Below are positions 7,875 to 15,542 of a stretch of 16,174 nt of DNA, in pieces. This stretch comes from Bacteroidia bacterium (lineage in GTDB: Bacteria > Bacteroidota > Bacteroidia > SpSt-205). Position 1 is the first letter of the stretch. Each line of letters opens with the position of its first letter. A program made the translations under genes and the position numbers. The notes beneath the pieces were generated by a model, which was not told where the DNA came from, did not search any database, and saw nothing but the letters and a program-made list of their open reading frames with translations. The stretch covers positions 1 through 16,174 of the forward strand of contig JANXCJ010000032.1 of the NCBI GenBank assembly GCA_025060275.1, written 5' to 3'.

Positions 7875-8996
7875 TTAGCTTGCGCCATACCAGTGCAAAA
7901 GCCTTTGAGAAAGGGAAGGAAAATGCTGCACATATCCAAGGAGGAGATTTACCACGAAGCGATAGCGGGCTATGGTATGAAGAAGGCGAGTCAAGCGGAA
8001 TTCTTGCCGGAGCTCCTTGTAAAGAGGTTTAGTATAAAGCTTTTCCCAATCAGCCACTTGCCAGAGGCGAGGTGGCACTTGTGCTAAGGCTTCCGCAAGG
8101 CGAACGCCACTGAGCAGGGCATTCCCTATACCCTCCCCTGTGAAAGGGTCGGTAAGAGCCCCTGCATCCCCCACCAAAGCACAGGCGGGCGCACTAAGAG
8201 GGCGATTATGCAAGGAAACGGGTATCCCATGCCCCTTAACCTCCTCAACCTCGGGAAACTTTGTTTTGATATGCTGACGAAGTGAAAGATTTTTGCGATT
8301 AGCTATCCAGCCCGGTAGCCCTATCCCTACATTTCTATACCCCTGCGCAACAGGAAAAACCCACAGATAACCCGGTAAGTATGGCGAACAAAAGTATAGT
8401 TCTAATGCTAAGGAGCTTTGACCCGGGGCATATCCGCGGACTGCTGCATAAACTGTTGGGCGCTTTAGCTTATGGAACCGCCATACCCAGGGAGCAACTT
8501 TGGAGGTAACCCCATCTGCCCCTACGATGAATCGGGCATGAATAGCCTTTCCTCTTTCCCGCTGTATACACCAGCCCTGACTCACAGCCTCTATCCGAAG
8601 TACTTTACTCCTTGTCTCCAATCGTACAGAAGTAGGTAAATGAGAAACAAGCCACTTATCAAAATGCTTGCGAGGACTTACTAGGCCCTGCGGCAATCCA
8701 TTACGAGGAGGAAAAGAAACTATTACCCGGTGTTGTTTCTCATCTATGAAGCACAAATCCGAGACCACCTGAGAAAAAGGCTGCTTAGCCAAATCTGCGA
8801 GCGCCTCAGTCCCTCCCAACTTCCTTATGATAGCCAGAGATTTGCCACTTAGGGCATCTCCACACACCTTATCTCTAGGGAAGTCTTCTTTTTCCAGCAA
8901 AACAGGTGAGAAGCCCAGCTGGGCTAACCGCCACGCACAAGCCACCCCCGCAGGTCCCGCACCTATGATGACTATGTCTTCTACCGCATTACCCAT
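7875..8996 (-). CDS. Geranylgeranyl reductase family FAD-dependent oxidoreductase
   Basis: A 373-residue flavoprotein of the geranylgeranyl reductase / PHBH-like group, which typically reduces isoprenoid double bonds of lipids, quinones or chlorophyll precursors. Residues 8-17 hold the FAD-binding GxGxxG (IVIIGAGPAG), followed by EKEDFPRDKVCGDALS, the family-typical cysteine-containing stretch. GADGVTS is the mid-protein FAD motif, PGYLWVFP matches the conserved YxWVFP segment, and VGDAGALTDPFTGEGIGNAL is the second FAD motif. The ATG at 8996 is preferred; an in-frame GTG at 9002 would add two residues. The start overlaps the end of the DUF4286 gene, implying coupling. The substrate is unknown: a menaquinone tail (as for mycobacterial MenJ) or a GGGPS-derived ether lipid are both possible. 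Confidence 0.82.
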   Translation of the reverse strand: MGNAVEDIVIIGAGPAGVACAWRLAQLGFSPVLLEKEDFPRDKVCGDALSGKSLAIIRKLGGTEALADLAKQPFSQVVSDLCFIDEKQHRVIVSFPPRNGLPQGLVSPRKHFDKWLVSHLPTSVRLETRSKVLRIEAVSQGWCIQRERGKAIHARFIVGADGVTSKVAPWVWRFHKLKRPTVYAAVRGYAPGQSSLALELYFCSPYLPGYLWVFPVAQGYRNVGIGLPGWIANRKNLSLRQHIKTKFPEVEEVKGHGIPVSLHNRPLSAPACALVGDAGALTDPFTGEGIGNALLSGVRLAEALAQVPPRLWQVADWEKLYTKPLYKELRQEFRLTRLLHTIARYRFVVNLLLGYVQHFPSLSQRLLHWYGAS

Positions 8997-9286
8997 ATCC
9001 ACCGCTCTGCTTCAAAGCGCCCCTGAAATTCAGGAGGATACGCTTGACGCAGTCGAGGTGCATCTTTTTCTAAGTAATTCTGTAAGTCCCTTTCCCCTGC
9101 AGCTTCATAAAGAACTAAAAAGACCTTATACCCATCCCGCGGGGGCGGTTCTACAATCTCTCCGAAGCGGTGTCCCCTAAACCATCCTGTCTGAAGCACT
9201 TCCGGAATATGAGTGTGTAGCATCCATGCCCGCCACGCTTCTGCTATCTCCTCTGCTATTTGCACTTTTACCGCATATAGCACCAT
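8981..9286 (-). CDS. DUF4286 family protein
   Basis: A 101-residue protein matching the DUF4286 family, small proteins widespread in Bacteroidota with an expected ferredoxin-like alpha/beta fold and no known function. Recognisable features are the first strand (LYAVKVQI), the helix with WRAWMLHTHIPEVLQTGWF, a central strand (YKVFLVLYEA), and the YLEKDAPRLRQ helix followed by FQGRFEAERWIWVM. There is no signal peptide or membrane segment. It lies 10 bases after the TPR gene and overlaps the start of the reductase gene, so it sits in the middle of a four-gene minus-strand operon. Confidence 0.83.
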   Translation of the reverse strand: MVLYAVKVQIAEEIAEAWRAWMLHTHIPEVLQTGWFRGHRFGEIVEPPPRDGYKVFLVLYEAAGERDLQNYLEKDAPRLRQAYPPEFQGRFEAERWIWVMR

Positions 9287-9296
9287 ATCTTACTCC

Positions 9297-10913
9297 CTAC
9301 TTCTTTTTCAACATACTTTCTAAGTAAGGTAGAGCCTGCGCTGCTTGGGGATTTTGAGGATCAAGCTCTTTGAGCTTTGAGTAATTCTCATATGACTTCT
9401 GGTAATCCTGCTTATTGTAATAGTAATAGCCGAGATAAGAATGCGCTTCTATCAAATCGCTTTTGTACTTGGAAGGGTCACCAGAACCTAATTCTACGAC
9501 TTTTTCATAGTAGGGTTTAGCCCTTCCCTCTGTACTCTCCGGGTCTAACATCGCATAGCAACGCCCCAACTCCGTATAGACACTAACAAGGTCTGGTTTC
9601 TTTTCTTGTATATACCTAAAGGCTTGAATAGCCTTGTAATAATAGCTTGTATCCTTCTCCGTTTGGCCCAATTTGTAATAGACTCTGCCAAGAGAATAAT
9701 GATAGGTCAAAGAAGGATTCTTAGCTATAGCTTTCTCCCACACTTCAGCGGCTTCCTTATATCTTCCCAAGGCATTTAGCGCCCCTGCCAAGTCGGGGTA
9801 GATTTCCTGCCCTAAAGAAGAGTCCTTCTGAATAGCATTGCGGTAGTAAATGATTGCTAAGGAGTCACGGTTAGTTTTGTCCAACCCCTTTCCGTAGAGC
9901 ATATAATCTTTTCCGATGACCTTTTCAGGCCTCTGCTTCTGAAAATAGGTATCCATCTCCCTAAGCCCCTCCTCATATTGACCATCTTCTATGAGGGAAT
10001 AGCCCAAAAGCCGCTGAAGTATCAAGCTAAAAGTATCCTTAAGTACAGTACGAATCTCTTGAATAGCCGTTTTGTAGTCCTTACTCAGATACAAGAAGGT
10101 AGCATAACGAGCACGGGCAGAAAGCTCCGGCCTTAGGAGAACATACTTTTGATAATTTTCTTTTGCCTGGGGATATTTCTGAACTATATAATATATTTCT
10201 CCAAGTTCTCTATATGCAGGTGCAAATGAAGCATCATTATCTATGGCTTTTTTGAAGGCTTCTCCTGCCTCTCTATAGGATTTGGCTTTTTTGTAGGCTA
10301 TGCCCAGTTTGTAAAAGTTTTCCGGATTCTTAGGTTCTACCAGTGTAGCTTTTTGATAATTGTCTATAGCCAGCTCCACCACGCCTTCCTGCAACCATAA
10401 GTCTCCCAACCCACGCAAGATGGCGGCATTCGTGGAGTCCTTGATTTTAGCTTTGGAGAGAAAGTTTATTGCCTTATCCCTTCCTAACTTACCTCCTAAA
10501 AGGGTGTATACCCGCGCAGCCTCAATTAGGACTTTGACTTCGCTAGCACCATACTCTTCCGCTTTTGCGAGCGCACTCTTAGCAGCTTCAGTATTTTTTT
10601 CCATGACATCTACTTCGGCTATTCCGACATGGGCAAGGGCATACTTGGGATTCTTAGCCAAGGCAGCTGAGAAGGCTTCCCGAGCTTGCTTCAAGAGGAA
10701 GGGGCGGCGAGTGTCTTCCTCATCTGCCTGACGATACTGCCCAAGGAGAGCCTGCCCTTGAAGGTAGTATGCGTAAAGTTCCTTGGGTTTAGCAGAGAGA
10801 ATCTGCTGCGTTATTGTAAGTGCTCTAGCATAATCTTCACGGCTCAGTGCTTGTTCTGCCTCGGAGAGACTCTGGGCCCAAAGGAAAGCTCCCACTAGCC
10901 CTAACCGCCACAT
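9297..10913 (-). CDS. Exported tetratricopeptide repeat protein
   Basis: A 538-residue protein made almost wholly of TPR-like helical hairpins, roughly a dozen. Examples are NPKYALAHVGIAEVDVMEKN, NPENFYKLGIAYKKAKSYRE, FAPAYRELGEIYYIVQKYPQ, YHYSLGRVYYKLGQ and AHSYLGYYYYNKQDYQKSYE. The chosen ATG at 10913 gives a short signal peptide, MWRLGLVGAFLWAQS, with cleavage probably after WAQ; a longer frame opening at 10988 adds non-signal residues across the divergent promoter and is rejected. TPR proteins are protein-protein scaffolds; partners are unknown. It heads the operon with DUF4286, the reductase and the hydrolase-like gene, and is divergent from another TPR gene. The putative -7 element is four bases upstream of the ATG. 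Confidence 0.88.
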   Translation of the reverse strand: MWRLGLVGAFLWAQSLSEAEQALSREDYARALTITQQILSAKPKELYAYYLQGQALLGQYRQADEEDTRRPFLLKQAREAFSAALAKNPKYALAHVGIAEVDVMEKNTEAAKSALAKAEEYGASEVKVLIEAARVYTLLGGKLGRDKAINFLSKAKIKDSTNAAILRGLGDLWLQEGVVELAIDNYQKATLVEPKNPENFYKLGIAYKKAKSYREAGEAFKKAIDNDASFAPAYRELGEIYYIVQKYPQAKENYQKYVLLRPELSARARYATFLYLSKDYKTAIQEIRTVLKDTFSLILQRLLGYSLIEDGQYEEGLREMDTYFQKQRPEKVIGKDYMLYGKGLDKTNRDSLAIIYYRNAIQKDSSLGQEIYPDLAGALNALGRYKEAAEVWEKAIAKNPSLTYHYSLGRVYYKLGQTEKDTSYYYKAIQAFRYIQEKKPDLVSVYTELGRCYAMLDPESTEGRAKPYYEKVVELGSGDPSKYKSDLIEAHSYLGYYYYNKQDYQKSYENYSKLKELDPQNPQAAQALPYLESMLKKK

Positions 10914-10917
10914 AGAG

Positions 10918-10925
10918 CAAAGATA
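10918..10925 (-). promoter_or_regulatory. Putative -7 element of the minus-strand TPR operon
   Basis: The minus strand reads TATCTTTG, an exact match to TAnnTTTG, then CTCT and the ATG at 10913. Transcription would be expected to start within a base or two of the start codon. No -33 TTG box is visible. Confidence 0.55.
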
Positions 10926-10939
10926 GCCTGACTTATGTG

Positions 10940-10947
10940 TATGTTTG
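10940..10947 (+). promoter_or_regulatory. Putative -7 element of the plus-strand TPR operon
   Basis: TATGTTTG is an exact match to TAnnTTTG, followed by TAAT and the ATG at 10952. The arrangement mirrors the opposite promoter at 10918-10925, with only 14 bases between the two elements, so the two RNA polymerase sites must overlap and may compete. No -33 TTG box is visible. Confidence 0.55.
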
Positions 10948-10951
10948 TAAT

Positions 10952-12133
10952 ATGCGAGTGTGTATAATAGCTCTAACCGTAGGAGCACTCATAGCACAAA
11001 AGAGCAAGATTACTTCTGCGGCTTTAGCTGTCCAGGATGGGGAGTTTGAAAAGGCGCTGAGTTATCTCCAGCAGGCCTTTGCCCAACCTGACCTGCTCAA
11101 ACCAAAAGATATGGCGAAAGGTTATACTCTACAAGCCCAAGCCTACATGGGACTATTGACAAGCAGTAAGGACCCTCAAGGTATATTAAGCAAGTACCCT
11201 AATCTATTTGAAGAGGTAGTTATATCCATTCGTAAAGCCCGTCAATACGATACCTCCAAGGAGTACGAAGAAGAACTAAAGATTGTCTCTGCCCAGACTG
11301 CCAGCCTTACCTATCTCAAAGGCTTTGAGCTCTTCCAAAAAGACAAGTTGCCAGAGGCCCGCCAACACCTTACCTGGTCAACCGAACTGTATGAGCAAAT
11401 AGGACAAAAGGATTTTTATCCTCCCCTTGCCATCCGAGGGCTCGTAGCCCTTCAGCTAAAAGATACTACCAATGCAATAGCTGACTTAGAAAAGGCACGA
11501 GAATTAGCTGCAAAAAAGCCCATACAAAATGATCCCACTCTACCCTTTATTTATGTAGGGTTGATTAATGCCTACGGCGGAAGAGGAGAAGGAGAAAAAG
11601 CTATTCTAGTTGCCACCGAAGGACGGACTAAATTCCCTACTGATGAAAGTATCCGAAAAGCTGAACTCAACCTTTACCTTCAACAGCCCAGCCTACAACC
11701 TCAAGCCCTAGAGCGCTTCCGACAAGAGATACAAAGAGAGCCTCAAAATGAGACTTATCTACTTATTTATGCGCAACTGTGGGAAAAGTCCAACCCCGAC
11801 TCTGCTGCTTACTATTATCGCAAGGTCCTTGAAATCAATAATGAAAATCTGAACGCTCACTATAACTTAGGTGCATATTATGTCAATCAAGCCGCAGAAT
11901 TGAGCGTAAAGTACAACGAGACAAAAGATGAAAAGCTTCAGCAAAAGTATTTTGCGCAGATGCAGGAAAACTTCCGAAAGGCCCTACCTCACTTGGAAAG
12001 AGCCCACCAGAAACTTCCTCAGGATTTAGCTCTTCTACAAAGTCTCATTCAGGTAACCACCTATTTAGGCATGGAAGAGAAAGCCCAAGAGTACTTGCGC
12101 AAGAAGAATAGCCTTCAACAGGGAAAAAATTAA
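10952..12133 (+). CDS. Exported TPR-containing protein
   Basis: A 393-residue protein with a signal peptide, MRVCIIALTVGALIAQ, and a helical-repeat body. Early sequence KSKITSAALAVQDGEFEKALSYLQQAF resembles TPR proteins common in Bacteroidota, and clearer TPR units lie near the C-terminus (YYYRKVLEINNENLNAHYNL, ALPHLERAHQKLPQDLALLQ). The ATG at 10952 is chosen because it gives a clean signal peptide and sits four bases after a -7 element; the ATG at 10937 would lie upstream of that element. It leads a three-gene unit with a small exported protein 12 bases downstream and a symporter. Role and partners are unknown; a scaffold in the periplasm or on the outer membrane is inferred. Confidence 0.85.
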   Translation: MRVCIIALTVGALIAQKSKITSAALAVQDGEFEKALSYLQQAFAQPDLLKPKDMAKGYTLQAQAYMGLLTSSKDPQGILSKYPNLFEEVVISIRKARQYDTSKEYEEELKIVSAQTASLTYLKGFELFQKDKLPEARQHLTWSTELYEQIGQKDFYPPLAIRGLVALQLKDTTNAIADLEKARELAAKKPIQNDPTLPFIYVGLINAYGGRGEGEKAILVATEGRTKFPTDESIRKAELNLYLQQPSLQPQALERFRQEIQREPQNETYLLIYAQLWEKSNPDSAAYYYRKVLEINNENLNAHYNLGAYYVNQAAELSVKYNETKDEKLQQKYFAQMQENFRKALPHLERAHQKLPQDLALLQSLIQVTTYLGMEEKAQEYLRKKNSLQQGKN

Positions 12134-12145
12134 ATAAGAAGCCAT

Positions 12146-12622
12146 ATGCGTAGCAGAGAGTTTATCATTTGTATAGTAGTAATGATTGGGACTCTATCCC
12201 TGAGAGCCCAAGAAAGTCCATCTCCCACTGAAACCTCCTCCGGCCCGGCAGTTCAGTTACCCGGGGGAGCTACTATTATCTACTCTCTGGGAGACCTGGA
12301 GAAAATGGACAAGATAGAACTAACTCGCATCTATATTGCTAAGCTCACAAGGCTTTATCGCATTCTTCAGTATCTTCCCTTTGCTAAGCTGGATCCGAAA
12401 GGACCCAATGACCTCAAGATTCCCTCTGTAGCAGCAAATGAGAAAGCAATGAAGTCTTTAGAAGATGTGCTCAGAGATTATATCAAGGGAGCTGAAAGTA
12501 GCTTGGCAACAATCGTACCCTATGCAGACAAGAAGCAAATTATTGATACGATTCTATTTTTACAAGCGGTAACAAATAAGGTGGAGCTAGTAGGCTTAGG
12601 TATGAGCCAGCTTATTTACTAA
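12146..12622 (+). CDS. Small exported protein of unknown function
   Basis: I do not recognise a family. The 158-residue product has a signal peptide (MRSREFIICIVVMIGTLSLRAQ, cleavage likely after RAQ), a Ser/Pro/Thr-rich linker (ESPSPTETSSGPAVQLPGG), then a mostly helical body with a LEKMDKIELTRIYIAKLTRLYRI helix and a second helical stretch from about residue 88. There are no cysteines in the mature region and no catalytic motif. It lies 12 bases after the TPR gene and one base before the symporter gene, so a shared transcript and a possible periplasmic partnership with the TPR protein are likely. Confidence 0.7.
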   Translation: MRSREFIICIVVMIGTLSLRAQESPSPTETSSGPAVQLPGGATIIYSLGDLEKMDKIELTRIYIAKLTRLYRILQYLPFAKLDPKGPNDLKIPSVAANEKAMKSLEDVLRDYIKGAESSLATIVPYADKKQIIDTILFLQAVTNKVELVGLGMSQLIY

Positions 12623-12623
12623 G

Positions 12624-13997
12624 GTGGGTTGGCTTGCTTTAGCCTACGCGGCCGTATTATGGGGAATTAGCTATTGGGTCTCGCGCCGACAGAATGGAGA
12701 GGAATTAGGCACTTTTTATGTTGCCCGCCGGAGAGGTAATTGGCTATGGGTCGGTTACAGCATGGTCGGCACAGCTCTTTCAGGGCTTACCTTTATTTCT
12801 CTCCCGGGGAGCGTTCGCACTGATGGCTGGACCTACCTGCAGGTAGTAATTGGCTACTTCATAGGGTACTTAGGTATTGCATATGGGCTATTGCCCCTTT
12901 ATTACCGTTATGCCAGAGCGTCTGTATATGAGTACTTCCGTTATACTCTAGGTTCGTGGGGTGAAAAAACTGCTACATGCTTTTTTCTTCTCTCTCGGGG
13001 CATAGGAAGCAGCCTGCGCCTCTTCTTAGCGCTATGGATATTACACTACTTTTTTCCTACCGTTCCTTTTACGCTTCTATGTGCGATAGTGCTAGGAGTT
13101 ATACTCATATATACTATAAGGAGTGGCATTGCGGCTATTATATACACTGACTTCTTTCAGACTACAGTTTTTTTGGCCTCAGCTGCCCTTACAGCATACT
13201 ACATCTGGAAAACTCCCCTCACGAAGTGCTTCAAGGTCCCGACCGTATTAGAGCTTTCTCCAACAAGTCCCCATTTCTGGCTCAAGGACTTATTGGGAGG
13301 CGCCCTTATAGCCTTTTCTATGACTGGATTAGATCAGGATCAAATGCAGAAAAATCTAAGCCTCCCAACACTCAAAGAGGCACAGAAGAACCTTCTATTC
13401 TACGCTACCCTTCTACTACCTGTGAATTTTCTCTTCCTTTTCTTGGGCAGCAGCTTGTGGGCTTACTTAGATTGTAAGGATATCCATATTATCAGGTCTG
13501 ATGAGGCTTTCCTGAGGGTCGCTCAGATAGAAGGCCCTCTCCTTCAGGCTTTCTTTGTATGGGGAGTAGTTGCAGCCGCCTTATCTAGCGCAGATGGGAC
13601 CTTAGCTGCCCTCACCACCGTAACCTTGCGTAATCTACTCCCCCCTCATTATGAGCGAACCCGCACTAAAAACTTCCTTCTCTTGGGATGGACTATAATT
13701 TTCTGGCTTCTCTTGTGGGGCTATACCTATTTACCTCAGGAAGGACACATTTTAGGCATATTCCTGAAATTCTCTGGATATACCTATGGGCCCTTACTAG
13801 GCCTTTTTCTTTTTTCGCGCATAGGATCAAAGAATGCTTCAGGGCTTAGACATGTTCCTTGGGCTTTACCACTCCTACTCGGAGTAAGTATTGGCGTAGA
13901 AAAGGTAGCAGGTCTTAATTGGGGATATGGTACTATCCTGTGGATAGCCCTCTGGAGTTGGGTAGGCTTGTGGATTATTACTCGGGTATTTCGGTAG
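12624..13997 (+). CDS. Sodium:solute symporter family transporter
   Basis: A 457-residue inner-membrane protein of the SSS (solute:sodium symporter) family with about a dozen hydrophobic helices. The N-terminal block FYVARRRGNWLWVGYSMVGTALSGLTFISLPG is characteristic, followed by YLQVVIGYFIGYLGIAYGLLPLYYR, FFLLSRGIGSSLRLFLALWIL, the TIRSGIAAIIYTDFFQT segment and ALSSADGTLAALTTVT. In close homologues the TD segment usually reads GGIKTIIWTD, so it is somewhat divergent. The start is GTG at 12624, one base after the preceding stop. Solute specificity cannot be read from sequence. The last 20 bases overlap the end of the opposing gene at 13978-14811. Confidence 0.88.
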   Translation: MGWLALAYAAVLWGISYWVSRRQNGEELGTFYVARRRGNWLWVGYSMVGTALSGLTFISLPGSVRTDGWTYLQVVIGYFIGYLGIAYGLLPLYYRYARASVYEYFRYTLGSWGEKTATCFFLLSRGIGSSLRLFLALWILHYFFPTVPFTLLCAIVLGVILIYTIRSGIAAIIYTDFFQTTVFLASAALTAYYIWKTPLTKCFKVPTVLELSPTSPHFWLKDLLGGALIAFSMTGLDQDQMQKNLSLPTLKEAQKNLLFYATLLLPVNFLFLFLGSSLWAYLDCKDIHIIRSDEAFLRVAQIEGPLLQAFFVWGVVAAALSSADGTLAALTTVTLRNLLPPHYERTRTKNFLLLGWTIIFWLLLWGYTYLPQEGHILGIFLKFSGYTYGPLLGLFLFSRIGSKNASGLRHVPWALPLLLGVSIGVEKVAGLNWGYGTILWIALWSWVGLWIITRVFR

Positions 13998-14811
13998 TGG
14001 CTCCGTGACGCTTTTGCCATGCATGCACATAGGCAAAGAAACGCTCCCTATTAACCCCTATGAGTATCAGTTGCTTAGCTTCCCCTGACTGAATGTGGGG
14101 CTGCCACCTTACACTCAGCGGGAGCTGCTTACCATAGACTTCAAAATCTTTTCTATCGCAGAACACCTCAAAACGAAAGTGTAAGAGAGATTTATCATCT
14201 AAGAAGAAAAAGTACGGTCTTACGAAGGTTTTTCCCGAGGGAAAGACTTTCTCCACCTGCTTGCGCACTGCCTGGTAGAGAGAGTCCCTATTTACAAGCC
14301 AGTGCAGACTATCCACAGCTATCACACACTTACCTTCAAATAAATAGGGTTCAGGCTCCTCATAGAAATAGACATCAGGGGCTTCCAGCAAGGCTGACAC
14401 AGCAGGTCGTAGACTTTCATTACGCCGGAACCATACCCGAGACCACATGACTGGACGAAAGCTAATTGCAAACCTCTCCAGCCATTCAGCAGAGAACGAA
14501 TAGGAAAATACGCCCTCCGTAATGTAATTGCATTTGAGATTTACCTTAAGGGTTTTGTAGAGTCTTCTTCCCCGATACAGCTTAAGTACATAGTGGTAGT
14601 CGCAGTAGTCTTCATAGAAAGGTCTCCCTTGCCACAAACTTTGCATTTGCTTTAAGACAGCCTTGTCTTGCACGATAAATGCGGAGAAACGCTGCTGAAG
14701 AGGATGAGGGGCATAATTCGGCACACTAACGCCAATAAGCGTCCACTCTCCTTCATCAAAGTTTATGCCTCCTAAGAGGGCATAAAGGAATAGGCACGCT
14801 AACGAGTACAT
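13978..14811 (-). CDS. Exported protein of unknown function
   Basis: A 277-residue protein with a short hydrophobic leader (MYSLACLFLYALLGGI), otherwise soluble and rich in aromatic residues. It is mostly predicted beta, with segments such as YHYVLKLYRGRRLYKTLKVNL and KCNYITEGVFSYSF. No catalytic motif is recognised. The start ATG overlaps the last 13 bases of the PcrB gene, so it is translated from the same mRNA, and the gene is the last in the minus-strand unit. Its 3' end overlaps the symporter gene by 20 bases in convergent orientation. A periplasmic or surface location is inferred from the leader only. Confidence 0.72.
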   Translation of the reverse strand: MYSLACLFLYALLGGINFDEGEWTLIGVSVPNYAPHPLQQRFSAFIVQDKAVLKQMQSLWQGRPFYEDYCDYHYVLKLYRGRRLYKTLKVNLKCNYITEGVFSYSFSAEWLERFAISFRPVMWSRVWFRRNESLRPAVSALLEAPDVYFYEEPEPYLFEGKCVIAVDSLHWLVNRDSLYQAVRKQVEKVFPSGKTFVRPYFFFLDDKSLLHFRFEVFCDRKDFEVYGKQLPLSVRWQPHIQSGEAKQLILIGVNRERFFAYVHAWQKRHGATTEIPE

Positions 14812-15539
14812 ATGAGAAAGAATTCTTCCCAGGTCTGACGAGAAAATTTTTTCTTTTCAGCCGCCGTGCCAATTACTACAAAGGTAGCTCCTGCTTGCAG
14901 AAGGCTCTCTGCATCTTCAGGGGAGGAGATACCCCCACCTACTAATATAGGAGCATCTGTAACAGCACGCACAGCTGCTACTGCCTCAGGCGCACAAGAA
15001 TGGAGAGCACCGCTTCCGCCATCTATATATACCACTTGCTGCCCCAATAGGAGTCCTGCTAGGGCGGTTGCTTGAATTAGCTCTGGCTTATCTGGAGGGA
15101 TGGGCCAAGTCTGTGTGATGTAATGAACAGCCCGTAAGGCATACACATCACCTACGAGGATATAAGTTGTAGGGATTACTTCTCCACCCCACCGATGTAA
15201 GAAAAGGGCTGCCTCCACATGCGCACCTATTAGGTAGTGAGGATTGCGGCCACTAGCTAAAAAGAGAAGCAAAACAGCCTCCACAGAAGTACAAAGCTGA
15301 TTAGTACTACCCGGAAAAAGTATCAGAGAGAGAGGGCTTTCATTTTTGGCTAAGGCACACCAGGTGGGAAGGTCGGTAGAAGTCAAGAGACTCCCCCCAA
15401 CAAGCGCCCAGCGCCCCCCTGCTTCTAAGTAGGCCTCAGATGCTTTCTTATACTCTGTTATAGACAACCTGTCAGGGTCTATGAGCCAAAGAGGCTGAGG
15501 AGAAGCATTTCGCCAAGTAGATAGGATATGTTGTTTCAT
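14799..15539 (-). CDS. pcrB: Geranylgeranylglyceryl phosphate synthase family protein (GGGPS/PcrB)
   Basis: This TIM-barrel prenyltransferase family joins sn-glycerol-1-phosphate to a C20 or longer prenyl diphosphate, making the first ether bond of archaeal-type lipids; Bacteroidota carry group II members. In the 246-residue protein the visible motifs are LIDPDR (19-24), ALVGGSL (45-51), ILFPGSTNQL (73-82), SGRNPHYLIGAHVEAA (96-111), VIPTTYILVGD (121-131), PIPPDKPELIQATALAGLLLG (146-166), YIDGGSGA (171-178) and the phosphate-binding LVGGGISSPEDA (199-210). Two signature sites differ from the usual IPTGYIL and YLEAGSGA: Thr125 replaces glycine and Asp173 replaces the glycerol-phosphate-contacting glutamate. 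The gene is three bases downstream of the membrane-protein gene and overlaps the next one by 13. Confidence 0.87.
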   Translation of the reverse strand: MKQHILSTWRNASPQPLWLIDPDRLSITEYKKASEAYLEAGGRWALVGGSLLTSTDLPTWCALAKNESPLSLILFPGSTNQLCTSVEAVLLLFLASGRNPHYLIGAHVEAALFLHRWGGEVIPTTYILVGDVYALRAVHYITQTWPIPPDKPELIQATALAGLLLGQQVVYIDGGSGALHSCAPEAVAAVRAVTDAPILVGGGISSPEDAESLLQAGATFVVIGTAAEKKKFSRQTWEEFFLICTR

Positions 15540-15542
15540 TCC

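Noticed and set aside
8827..9180. Plus-strand open frame of 117 codons
   Set aside because: It lies opposite the reductase and DUF4286 genes, shows no protein-like features, and both minus-strand genes have clear family motifs.
10937..10951. Upstream ATG at 10937 as the start of the plus-strand TPR gene
   Set aside because: It would put the start codon upstream of the -7 element and spoil the clean signal peptide that begins at 10952.
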